A stretch of 64,000 nucleotides of DNA from Nostoc sp. FACHB-152 (GTDB lineage: Bacteria > Cyanobacteriota > Cyanobacteriia > Cyanobacteriales > Nostocaceae). The stretch is from positions 1 to 64,000 of the forward strand of contig NZ_JACJRV010000018.1 in assembly GCF_014697475.1 (NCBI RefSeq). Direction: 5' to 3'. Positions 43,914 through 52,163 of this stretch are shown piece after piece; within the stretch, counting starts at the first letter, position 1; each line of letters begins with the position of its first letter. The translations under genes were made by a program, and so were the position numbers. The notes beneath the pieces are model-generated. The model saw only the letters and a program-made list of their open reading frames with translations. It ran no database searches and had not been told where the DNA came from.

Positions 43914-43941
43914 TTGACTCTTGACTAATGACTATTGACTA
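43914..43941. repeat. Heptamer array, TTGACTA type
   Basis: TTGACTC TTGACTA ATGACTA TTGACTA in tandem between era and the response regulator. A second run of TCAAGGG-type heptamers occupies about 43874-43901. Confidence 0.8.
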
Positions 43942-43947
43942 ACTTCT

Positions 43948-44904
43948 CTATTTTTCCACGCGATAGCCAAATTCTGCCAAATTTAACCGAGATTGCCGCC
44001 ATTTTGGTTGGACTCTGACGAAAAGTTCTAGATATACTTTGCCAGATATGAGTTTTTGAATTTGTTCGCGGGCTGCGCTACCAATGTTTTTTAACATTAA
44101 GCCGCCTTTACCGATTAATATTCCTTTTTGGGAATCTCTTTCGACGTTGATGGTGGCGAGTACGCGGGTAATAGCTGGTGTTTCTTCTACTTTATCAATG
44201 GCGATCGCTACTGAGTGAGGTACTTCTTCACGGGTTAACAGCAGAATTTGTTCCCGAATCAATTCGCCCATAATAAACCGTTCTGGCTGGTCAGTTACTA
44301 AGTCGGGAGGATAATATAAGGGGCCAGTTTCTAAATGTTCAATTAACAATTGTTGGAGTTCTAGCAATCCGGCTCCACTCTTGGCAGAAAATTTAACTGT
44401 CGGCCACCCATTAGCATCAGCTAGCTGCTGGTAACTTTCATCAAGAGGCTGAGAATTCGCTGGTTGCTGGTCGGCTTTATTGAGTCCTAAAATTACTGGT
44501 GTATCGCTACGAGTCAGTAATTCCGCAATATAGCGATCGCCTGCGCCACAAGCTGCTGTACCCTCTACTACAAACAACACTACATCTACTGATTCGATGG
44601 CGATTTTGGCATTTTGTACTAAAACTTCCCCCAATTGATGATGGGGTTTATGAATTCCTGGTGTATCTACGAAAATTAGCTGTGCTTCTGGTGTCGTTAA
44701 AATTCCACGCAAACGATTGCGTGTAGTTTGGGCTACTGGTGATGTAATGGCAATTTTTTGTCCTACCAATTGATTCATTAAGGTAGATTTACCGACATTT
44801 GGGCGACCAATAATGCCAATAAAGCCCGATTTATACTCAGGCGGAGCTTGAGGAATCAATAGTTCTTCTGAAAAAGAGGAGGTGTGATTATCAATACTAG
44901 TCAC
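43948..44904 (-). CDS. era: GTPase Era
   Basis: Era binds 16S rRNA and assists 30S ribosome maturation. The 318-residue protein has G1 GRPNVGKSTLMNQL, G3 DTPGIHKP, G4 NKAD and a C-terminal KH domain (IGKGGLMLKNIGSAAREQIQ) followed by VQPKWRQSRLNLAEFGY. About 25 residues precede the G domain, a usual cyanobacterial extension. ATG 44904 is the start. Likely monocistronic. Confidence 0.96.
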   Translation of the reverse strand: MTSIDNHTSSFSEELLIPQAPPEYKSGFIGIIGRPNVGKSTLMNQLVGQKIAITSPVAQTTRNRLRGILTTPEAQLIFVDTPGIHKPHHQLGEVLVQNAKIAIESVDVVLFVVEGTAACGAGDRYIAELLTRSDTPVILGLNKADQQPANSQPLDESYQQLADANGWPTVKFSAKSGAGLLELQQLLIEHLETGPLYYPPDLVTDQPERFIMGELIREQILLLTREEVPHSVAIAIDKVEETPAITRVLATINVERDSQKGILIGKGGLMLKNIGSAAREQIQKLISGKVYLELFVRVQPKWRQSRLNLAEFGYRVEK

Positions 44905-45099
44905 TTTTTACTCCACTTCGCATTTTGATAGATGGGACAATTTGGTTTGGGGTTCAGATACACACTAAACATTTATGCACCTGGCTTGTTGGTGGCTTGT
45001 TATTTTTTTAGTTTAATCTACTACTAAAAATATTTAGCTTTAAATATCTAAAATATAATGTCAAATAGTAAAAAATTGAAATCAGAACTCAATAAACAT

Positions 45100-46230
45100 T
45101 TAATAAATAATTCCTAGCACAAACTCGCCTTGATTGACAGCCTGATTAGTAGAAATATCAAAAATTAATCCACTGTGTTCTGCATATATATCTATTAGCA
45201 GAGGCAATTGACTCTCTTTATTAAAACTCAGAATTTGATATAATCTGTCTCCAACTTTAACTATAGTACCTAATTCGACTCTAGCTTGAATCATGCCGCC
45301 AGCGATCGCATAATATTTAGTCCTGTTGCTGCTGGTGAAATAAGCTGTTACATGATTTTCTGGTTGCTGCTGGAGAAAGTTAGCAATTTTTAATATACCT
45401 TTATAAGCTAAATAGTTTTTTATCCCTTGAACACCTTTAGCGACAGAATCGGGATTTATCTGCATTCCCGTACCTAGTTCTAATGTCCAAGCTTCGACAT
45501 CAAATCTAATTTTTCTGCCTAAACTTTCAAAGCACGCTTCTAATGCTAACCACGGTTTGATAAACGCTTCATCAAAAGCATCGCCATCATATTTGTCAAG
45601 TAATATTCCATAATCGAGCAAAAAGTATTCTGCACTATCTTGGCGATCGCGGAAGTAATATAAATAATCTAAACCTTGATTTGTCGAGGTATGTAAGTCA
45701 ATTAAATAATCTGCATCTAAACTGAGACTTTGCAGTTGGTAACGAAATCTCTCAGTATAAGGCACACTGCTGGCAGAATTAATTTTTTCTGAATTTTTTG
45801 CAAATTGTTTTTTAATTATAGTTAGATAATTTTGTCGGACGACCTCTTGATGAAGCTGAAGTTGGGATTTAGTAAATTCTACTAAATCATCAGCTTCTTT
45901 CTCATAATCCCAAAAAATCCGGTTCCAATCTTTGGCTTCGTAAGCACAGTATCTTCCTGGAGAAAAATGTTGAGCGCGTTCATTTGTTCCCATCGGATTA
46001 CAAACAGGAACAAACCAAATTTCACCAACTAAATCTGTATCATTTATAGTAAGTAAAAATTGAATTAGTTGGTGAATTACGGCATTACCAGCAATTTCTG
46101 CACCGTGTAAATTAGATTGAATGTAAACCTTTTTACCTGGATGAGAGCCAATAAATTTGTAAACTTGCAAATACAGGCGCTCGCCAGAGGCCATTTGACG
46201 TAAAAATATGGTTTCAATCTGAGGAATCAT
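45100..46230 (-). CDS. Succinylglutamate desuccinylase/aspartoacylase-family zinc hydrolase
   Basis: A 376-residue M14-like metallohydrolase: NLHGAEIAGN supplies two zinc ligands (H42, E45), LIDLHTSTNQG the third (His), CNPMGTNERAQ the substrate-binding Asn/Arg region, and AWTLELGTG the catalytic Glu. Family members deacylate N-acyl amino acids, but longer members like this one, with a C-terminal beta domain, are mostly uncharacterised. No arginine-catabolism neighbours are present, so the substrate is open. Start ATG 46230. Confidence 0.85.
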   Translation of the reverse strand: MIPQIETIFLRQMASGERLYLQVYKFIGSHPGKKVYIQSNLHGAEIAGNAVIHQLIQFLLTINDTDLVGEIWFVPVCNPMGTNERAQHFSPGRYCAYEAKDWNRIFWDYEKEADDLVEFTKSQLQLHQEVVRQNYLTIIKKQFAKNSEKINSASSVPYTERFRYQLQSLSLDADYLIDLHTSTNQGLDYLYYFRDRQDSAEYFLLDYGILLDKYDGDAFDEAFIKPWLALEACFESLGRKIRFDVEAWTLELGTGMQINPDSVAKGVQGIKNYLAYKGILKIANFLQQQPENHVTAYFTSSNRTKYYAIAGGMIQARVELGTIVKVGDRLYQILSFNKESQLPLLIDIYAEHSGLIFDISTNQAVNQGEFVLGIIY

Positions 46231-46333
46231 GTAGGTTATAGGTGACAGGTGACAGAGTTAAAAGTATTTTAGACTCTAACTTTGTTCATTTATCGGTATC
46301 CTATTTACCTCCGCTATTACTATAACTGAGCCT

Positions 46334-46807
46334 CTAACCTCTAGTCCCTCTTTCATTCGCTGTTTTGACTAAATCGACATCAGCCAGCCAGATGATTCCA
46401 CTTTGATCGGAGGGTGTTTCTTCTAGAATAGGCGATCGCCATTCGACCGCATAAAGCCAATTGTTCTTCAGATGAAAAAGGCCTTGAATAATTCTATGTG
46501 TCGGCTGTTCGCTAAAATCTACTTCAACCACATCTCCTAATTCAAAAGCAGGAGTAGAAACATCAGTTTTATTAAATATTTTTGTCGGATAAAACTCTTG
46601 CTGGGGTAAATAGAGTGTTTCACCCAGGCAAACAATTGCATAAATCCATTCATGCTTTTCCCAATGAACCCCGTAGCAATATCCTGACAAATCAGAGTTT
46701 GATAAAAAGACTTTCTCTTGTATTTGGGCTGCTAGCGGCGGCATAACTTTGCCCCAGGGAGGAGAAATATGCCAGCAGGATTCTAAAAGGGTAATAGGAT
46801 TAATCAT
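46334..46807 (-). CDS. DUF1392 family protein
   Basis: A 157-residue soluble protein starting MINPITLLESCWHISPPWGK, with YCYGVHWEKHEWIYAIVCLG and LGDVVEVDFSEQPTHRIIQG, typical of the cyanobacterial DUF1392 family, whose function is unknown. I prefer ATG 46807 over the frame's first codon because it gives the family-standard N-terminus. It is a lone gene. Confidence 0.75.
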   Translation of the reverse strand: MINPITLLESCWHISPPWGKVMPPLAAQIQEKVFLSNSDLSGYCYGVHWEKHEWIYAIVCLGETLYLPQQEFYPTKIFNKTDVSTPAFELGDVVEVDFSEQPTHRIIQGLFHLKNNWLYAVEWRSPILEETPSDQSGIIWLADVDLVKTANERGTRG

Positions 46808-47152
46808 AATACTTAAGTGTTCTCTTTTTATACATAAACTCACTTGTGCCATTGTTTTCCGGAATTAATTTTATTTTTAACTTGATCATAGTTAGCAGTG
46901 AGCCATTTCAAAATGAGAAATTGTACCAATTCCCTAAAATGAGGCAACAGATGGAAATCAGAAAAGTCTTACTGGAGCTAGATTTCTTAATTGCGGTAAC
47001 GAGCCAGCGAGCGTCCGCCGCAAATTGCGAATTGGTATTACAGGTTGATTTAGAGTTGTCATAGAAAATGCACACTCAAAAACTTTAACCAAAGTATATT
47101 TTGACTATGCATCAGCAAAGCTTATAATTGAAATGCAGTGCTTTTATTTGCT
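46808..47152. other. Divergent intergenic region
   Basis: About 345 bases without a gene I can support. A plus-strand frame over 46846-47064 has no ribosome site or family resemblance. Confidence 0.5.
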
Positions 47153-47401
47153 ATGAAACCTAGGGATAATACAATAAAATTAGGTCAATTTTTAAAGTTA
47201 ATGGGTATAGCACCAACAGGAGGACAAGCCAAATTGATGATTCAAGGTGGCGATGTCCAAGTAAATAATCTGGTTGAAACACGGCGAGGACGAAAACTAG
47301 TACGTGGTGATTTAGTAACTGTAGAAGGAAAGACTATTGAAGTCAATTTAGAGAATAGAGAAGAAGAATACCCAATAATTTTGGATGAAGAAGTTGAGTA
47401 A
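47153..47401 (+). CDS. S4-domain RNA-binding protein
   Basis: An 82-residue protein of the YaaA/YbcJ-like S4 type: TIKLGQFLKLMGIAPTGGQAKLMIQGGDVQVNNLVETRRGRKL is the alpha-L RNA-binding fold, and VRGDLVTVEGKTIEV its last strands. Small S4 proteins of this type bind rRNA or stalled ribosomes. ATG 47153 is preferred over the upstream TTG. It converges on pfkA. Confidence 0.88.
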   Translation: MKPRDNTIKLGQFLKLMGIAPTGGQAKLMIQGGDVQVNNLVETRRGRKLVRGDLVTVEGKTIEVNLENREEEYPIILDEEVE

Positions 47402-47479
47402 AAAACTAAATTTTTAAGCTAAAAATTCTGCTTTTGTGGTAGTAAGAATAGGCTGATAGTAAAAGCTGTTAAATGTCAA

Positions 47480-48559
47480 TTATTCTCCCAAATAAATACC
47501 CAAACCACGGGCAGTTTTGACTAAAGTATCTTCTGGGTTAACTGCTCTATATTGAGCGATCGCTTCGGCAATTGGTACAGCAAAAACTTGGCGATTTTGC
47601 CATGTCACCATGTAGTCATATTTACCTGCGGCAATCAGATTTACTGCGGCTACACCAAAGGCAGATGCGACTAATCTATCTAGTGGTGAAGCTGTACCAC
47701 CGCGCTGGATGTGTCCTAAAACGGTAACGCGTGTTTCTGCACCAATGCGATCGCTAATTTGGTCTGCTAAGTATTCGCCAATACCACCATATCGACATTG
47801 ACCCAACCGATTTGTCATGGTGAGAGTGTCACCATCTTGAGTCCGAACTGCCTCAGAAACAATAATTAAACAATAGTTTTTGCCTTCTTCTTGGCGTTGT
47901 TTAATTTTGTAGCAAATGTGGTCAAGATTGTAGAGAATTTCGGGAATCAAAATCACATCTGCGCCTCCAGCAATTCCCGCAGCAAGGGCAATGTGTCCAG
48001 CATCTCGACCCATAACTTCTAAAATCATCACCCGACTGTGAGAAGCGGCTGTAAAGTGTAATCTGTCAAGTGCTTCTGTGGCAATATTAACGGCTGTATC
48101 AAATCCAATCGCGTGTTCAGTAATCCCAATATCGTTATCAATTGTTTTGGGAATACCTACTAAATTAATTCCGCCTTGTTGTGCTAGGCGACGCAAAATC
48201 GCCAAACTACCATCGCCACCAATGCCAATCAAAGCATCTAACCCTAGTTGATGATAGCCGGCAATGATTTCTTCGGAGCGATCGCATATACTGCCATCAG
48301 GCATAGGAAAAGCAAAAGGATCGCCTTTGTTGGTGGTTCCTAACATTGTGCCACCAGAAGTTAACAGTGGGTCAACTTGCTCAATTTCTAGTTTCGTGCA
48401 TTGCGGTGGACGCGCCATTAATCCGAGAGTTGCTTGACGAATTCCAAATACTTCCCAGCCTTTTCCGCAAGCACAATGAACTACAGCCCTGATAACGGCA
48501 TTCAAACCAGAACAATCTCCTCCACTAGTTAGAATGCCAATCCGCTTACCTTTACCCAT
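47480..48559 (-). CDS. pfkA: 6-Phosphofructokinase
   Basis: Phosphorylates fructose 6-phosphate to fructose 1,6-bisphosphate in glycolysis. The 359-residue protein shows GILTSGGDCSGLNAVIRAVV, GIGGDGSLAI, the catalytic PKTIDNDI with the base Asp, and EVMGRDAGHIALAAG. The phosphoryl-donor positions read Gly in GGDGS (as in ATP-dependent enzymes) but Lys in PKTIDND (as in many PPi-type or mixed-clade enzymes), so the donor should be checked; ATP is my first guess. ATG 48559 follows a short AT-rich leader. Single gene. Confidence 0.93.
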   Translation of the reverse strand: MGKGKRIGILTSGGDCSGLNAVIRAVVHCACGKGWEVFGIRQATLGLMARPPQCTKLEIEQVDPLLTSGGTMLGTTNKGDPFAFPMPDGSICDRSEEIIAGYHQLGLDALIGIGGDGSLAILRRLAQQGGINLVGIPKTIDNDIGITEHAIGFDTAVNIATEALDRLHFTAASHSRVMILEVMGRDAGHIALAAGIAGGADVILIPEILYNLDHICYKIKQRQEEGKNYCLIIVSEAVRTQDGDTLTMTNRLGQCRYGGIGEYLADQISDRIGAETRVTVLGHIQRGGTASPLDRLVASAFGVAAVNLIAAGKYDYMVTWQNRQVFAVPIAEAIAQYRAVNPEDTLVKTARGLGIYLGE

Positions 48560-48716
48560 ATATTTATTAACATTTCAAATGTAAATTACTCTTACCATAT
48601 TTAGATTGCTCATTTCCAATTTAAAAGCGATATTTTATTTGAATAATTTGGAGTTTATTAACCTATAAATTGCTTAATATTTATATTCAATAATCTCAAA
48701 AAAAGTTCAAAATTAT

Positions 48717-48745
48717 GTAGAGACGTTGCAATGCAACGTCTCTAC
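48717..48745. repeat. 29-base palindromic repeat (GTAGAGACGTTGCA type)
   Basis: GTAGAGACGTTGCA, one central base, then TGCAACGTCTCTAC. This exact-type palindrome is a frequent dispersed repeat of Nostoc/Anabaena genomes. It lies 60 bases upstream of the methyltransferase gene. Confidence 0.8.
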
Positions 48746-48805
48746 TGAAATGTATTGGTTGATGGCACATATAGCATAAAATGTAATTATGGAGGGTTAA
48801 GAATT

Positions 48806-49435
48806 ATGGGGTTTTATTCACAAGTTATTTTTCCGCGTCTTCTAGACTGGAGTTTATCTGATCCAGATCTAGCTAAATATCGCCAAGAATTACTCGCAGA
48901 TGTTACAGGCGAAGTTCTAGAAATCGGTTTCGGCACAGGATTAAATTTAGCTTATTATCCTGCACATATTCACAAAATTACCACTATTGATGTGAATCTA
49001 GGGATGAATGCTTTGGCAAAAAAGCGTATTGATGACTCTGGGATAAAAGTTGAACAACTTCTATTATCAAGTGAAAATTTGCCTATGGCAGATAATACAT
49101 TTGATAGCGTAGTCAGCACTTGGACTTTATGCAGTATTGCAAATGTGGAGCAAGCATTAAAAGAAGTTTATCGAGTACTAAAACCGGGTGGTAAATTCTT
49201 TTTTGTGGAACATGGGCTGAGTGACAAACCTAATGTACAAGTATGGCAGCATCGGCTGACACCTATTCAGAAAGTCATAGCCGATGGATGTCACCTCAAT
49301 CGAAATATTCAACAATTAGTAGAAAAACAGTTTGACTATGTAGAAATAAAACGCTTCACACCAGAGAATTTCCCAGATTTAATGGCTCATCTCTACAAAG
49401 GATTTGCGGTAAAAAAAGCAGCTGAGATTATGTAG
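48806..49435 (+). CDS. Class I SAM-dependent methyltransferase
   Basis: A 209-residue Methyltransf_11 protein: VLEIGFGTGLNLAYYP is the SAM-binding motif I, TIDVNLGM motif II, and STWTLCSIANVEQALKEVYRVLKPGGKFFFVEHG the later motifs. Substrate unknown; the shape resembles phospholipid or small-molecule methyltransferases. GGAGGG lies nine bases before ATG 48806, which decides the start over an upstream in-frame codon. It is followed 90 bases later by an ArsR-type regulator; methyltransferase-ArsR neighbours occur in arsenic and phospholipid contexts, but nothing here proves that. Confidence 0.88.
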   Translation: MGFYSQVIFPRLLDWSLSDPDLAKYRQELLADVTGEVLEIGFGTGLNLAYYPAHIHKITTIDVNLGMNALAKKRIDDSGIKVEQLLLSSENLPMADNTFDSVVSTWTLCSIANVEQALKEVYRVLKPGGKFFFVEHGLSDKPNVQVWQHRLTPIQKVIADGCHLNRNIQQLVEKQFDYVEIKRFTPENFPDLMAHLYKGFAVKKAAEIM

Positions 49436-49527
49436 CGACTATTAACCATTTTTACAATTAATTGACATTTAGTTATAATACCAATTAGTTATCAAACGAT
49501 TGTCAATGCTGGTGATTAAATTTTACT

Positions 49528-49890
49528 ATGGCAAACACGAAGCCATCTAGCGCAGATCCGGCAATTCTTGCGGCTGTTGCTGACTATTTCAAGGTGCTAT
49601 CAGAAATTAGCCGATTGCAAATTGTGGCTTGTCTAAAGTTAGGCCCGATGAATGTGATGGAGATTGCAGAGGTGACTGGCTTAGGTCAGGCGAATCTCTC
49701 TAAGCACCTGAAAGTATTGACTCAAGCGGGGATTTTAACTCGTCAGCCTAAAGGTACTAGTGCCTTTTACGAGATTGCTGACCCGATGATATTTGAACTT
49801 TGTGAATTAGTGTGCGATCGCATCAGTGAACGCATCTTACAGCAGGCTGAAAGCTTGAAGTCTCTACGCAACAAAAAAGCTGTCTTTTGA
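49528..49890 (+). CDS. ArsR/SmtB-family transcriptional regulator
   Basis: A 120-residue winged-helix regulator: ISRLQIVACLKLGPMNVMEI and VTGLGQANLSKHLKVLTQAGILTRQPKGTSAFYEI are the helix-turn-helix and wing. The alpha-3 ELCVCDL metal motif of ArsR is absent (here MNVMEIAEVTG), so a metal response is doubtful; there is one CELVC-like pair (ELCELVCDR) in the C-terminal helix that might bind a ligand or metal. It is probably regulated with, or controls, the flanking methyltransferase and flavin oxidoreductase genes. Confidence 0.88.
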   Translation: MANTKPSSADPAILAAVADYFKVLSEISRLQIVACLKLGPMNVMEIAEVTGLGQANLSKHLKVLTQAGILTRQPKGTSAFYEIADPMIFELCELVCDRISERILQQAESLKSLRNKKAVF

Positions 49891-50024
49891 GCCAAATTAT
49901 GGTGATTTTAACTGAATCTAGCGAGCAGTTCAACTTCAACCACTAGAGGCAAGTTACAAACTTATATCTGTCTAATAAGTCACACCGTGATGCTAAAATT
50001 ACTCCACAGTTATTTAGTTAATTA

Positions 50025-51164
50025 ATGAGTAATTCTGTGATCACTTCCATCCTCCATCCCTTGCGGATTGGTAAACACATTGCTCAGTATCCCATTGTTC
50101 AAGGTGCAATGGCTGTGCGCGTATCGGGAGCAAATTTAGCCGGGGCTGTTGCTAATGCTGGGGGAGTGGGGGTAATTGCTACTTTGGGAATAGGGTTAGA
50201 TTCTCCTTATTTTGACAAACGCAAACGTAAGAGCTTTTTTACAGCCAATAAACTCGCTTTAATCGATGAGTTAAAAAAAGCCCGCAATATCAGTCCCGAT
50301 GGTGTCATTGGGGTAAATATTTTAGTAGCTACCAAAGATTATGCCGCGTTAGCTCAGACCGCAGCGGCCCAAGGTGCAAATATAATCATCACTGGAGCCG
50401 GATTACCACTCAGTTTACCAGAGTACACCGTTGACTATCCTGATGTAGCACTAGTACCAACTGTAGCTAACGTGGACTCTGCACAGTTTCTCTGTCAAAC
50501 ATGGCAAAGTCGATATAACCGTTTACCCGATGCTTTGATTGTCGAAAATTGCCAGATGATTGGCGGACATTTTACCCAGTGCGAACAGGCTGACACACCT
50601 GGATTTTCAGTTGCAACTGTGATTTCGCAACTGCGCGATTATTTAGAAAAGCACATTGGTGTGATGATACCGTTGATTGTTTCAGGGGGAATTTGCGATC
50701 GCAGCGATATTGACTGCATGATGCAGATAGGTGCAAATGGTGTGCAAATGGGAACTCGCTTCATTACCACCTTAGAATGTGACGCTGATCCTCGTTATAA
50801 AGAGCGTCATCTCCAAGCCCATGCAACCGATGTTGTCACTGTACCCAGCCCTGTAGGCAAACCCAGTCGTGCTTTAGGTAATTTATTTACAGAACAAGTC
50901 ATGACTGATTCATCAACATTAGAGGGGCGTTGTATTGCCAACTGTTTAGAAGTGTGCTTGTTTCGAGACAAAAGAAAAACTTATTGCCTATTGCAAGCAC
51001 TGTCTCAAGCGGCGCGTGGTGACGTAGAAAATGGTCTAATTTTTTCTGGGACGAATGTTAGCAACAGTAAGCGGATGATGTCTGTCGCTGAACTGATGGC
51101 AGAACTTACGCGATCGCCTAACATTTCACATGAAGGTGATTACAAGTACTCAGAAGTAAATTAG
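50025..51164 (+). CDS. NAD(P)H-dependent flavin oxidoreductase (nitronate monooxygenase type)
   Basis: A 379-residue TIM-barrel flavoprotein: PIVQGAMAVRVSGANLAGAVANAGGVGVI is the family N-terminus, GVNILVATKDYA and IIITGAGLPLSLPEY follow, and IPLIVSGGICDRSDIDCMMQIGANGVQMGTRFITT holds the FMN-phosphate site. The region VENCQMIGGH contains the probable catalytic His. It relates to nitronate monooxygenase and FabK-like enzymes; the substrate is unknown. It lies 134 bases after the ArsR-type gene on the same strand. Confidence 0.88.
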   Translation: MSNSVITSILHPLRIGKHIAQYPIVQGAMAVRVSGANLAGAVANAGGVGVIATLGIGLDSPYFDKRKRKSFFTANKLALIDELKKARNISPDGVIGVNILVATKDYAALAQTAAAQGANIIITGAGLPLSLPEYTVDYPDVALVPTVANVDSAQFLCQTWQSRYNRLPDALIVENCQMIGGHFTQCEQADTPGFSVATVISQLRDYLEKHIGVMIPLIVSGGICDRSDIDCMMQIGANGVQMGTRFITTLECDADPRYKERHLQAHATDVVTVPSPVGKPSRALGNLFTEQVMTDSSTLEGRCIANCLEVCLFRDKRKTYCLLQALSQAARGDVENGLIFSGTNVSNSKRMMSVAELMAELTRSPNISHEGDYKYSEVN

Positions 51165-51224
51165 CTGTCAACAACTTCTGAGGAAAATTCATAATTTAGT
51201 TATTAATTAAAAGTTGAGTAATTT

Positions 51225-51938
51225 ATGAATGTAGATGAAATTCTTAAACATTACGCTGCTGGGAAACGCAACTTTCAGCGAGTAAATCTGCAAGAAGCAG
51301 AATTCACAAATGCCAACCTGACAGGTGCAGATTTAAGCCATGCAGATTTACGCCAAACAAGGTTGGGTAAAAGCAACTTTAGCCAAACCGTCTTACGAGA
51401 AGCAGACTTAAGTGAAGCCATCCTTTGGGGAACAGACTTGAGTGAAGCAAATTTATATGCTGCTATTCTTCGAGAAGCTGATTTAACAGGCGCAAAATTA
51501 GTTCAAACCAGCTTAGAACGAGCAAACTTAATTAAAGCAAGTTTATGCGGGGCTAACTTGAATGCGGCAAATCTTTCTCTATGTCTGTTATTTCAGGCAG
51601 ATTTGCGTCCTAGTTCCAACCAGCGCACAGACTTAGGATATGCAATCTTAACTGGAGCCGATTTAAGCTACGCTGACCTCAGAGCAGCTGCGATGCATCA
51701 CGCTAACTTAGATGGTGCAAGATTGTGTCGAGCTAATTTAAGTCGGACAATACAGTGGGGCAATTTAGCAACAGATCTCACTGAGGCTAGTTTGAAAAAT
51801 GCAGATTTGAGTTATACAAATCTTAGCGGCACGATTTTGCGAAAAGCGAATTTGCAAGGCGCAGACTTAACTGGTGCTATTCTCACCGATGCAGATTTAC
51901 AAGGAGCAATTATGCCAGATGGTACAGTTCACGATTGA
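51225..51938 (+). CDS. Pentapeptide-repeat protein
   Basis: A 237-residue protein made almost wholly of A(D/N)LxX pentapeptide repeats (ANLTGADLSHADLRQTRLGK and on to the end), which fold as a right-handed quadrilateral beta-helix. The N-terminal MNVDEILKHYAAGKRNFQRVNL is the usual cap. No enzymatic domain or membrane segment is present. Such proteins are numerous in cyanobacteria; most have no known role. Lone gene. Confidence 0.9.
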   Translation: MNVDEILKHYAAGKRNFQRVNLQEAEFTNANLTGADLSHADLRQTRLGKSNFSQTVLREADLSEAILWGTDLSEANLYAAILREADLTGAKLVQTSLERANLIKASLCGANLNAANLSLCLLFQADLRPSSNQRTDLGYAILTGADLSYADLRAAAMHHANLDGARLCRANLSRTIQWGNLATDLTEASLKNADLSYTNLSGTILRKANLQGADLTGAILTDADLQGAIMPDGTVHD

Positions 51939-52054
51939 CAATACTTACGCAACGAGGTTTTCCTTTGAGGCTGGATGTAAGGGTATAAAGAAAAATTGAC
52001 GTTGCTGAATCAGGGAATGAAATTTCATATACTTACATCAGAAACTCCTTACCC

Positions 52055-52082
52055 TCTCTGCGACTCTGCGCCTCTGCGTGAG
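52055..52082. repeat. CTCTGCGCCT-type dispersed repeat, copy 2
   Basis: Identical to 34464-34491 except one base (A for C at position 10 of the unit). Located downstream of the pentapeptide gene. Confidence 0.7.
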
Positions 52083-52163
52083 ATAATTCATCCCGCATTT
52101 ATGCAACGCCAAAAAAACTTACCCCTACACCCTTTTTACCTAAACTTGCCTGTACCAAACAAG

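Noticed and set aside
18067-43941. Heptamer arrays considered as CRISPR
   Set aside because: Units are 7 bases with no spacers; they fit STRR sequences. No CRISPR array is visible anywhere in the window.
46846-47064. 72-codon plus-strand frame
   Set aside because: No ribosome site or motif; composition is that of intergenic DNA.
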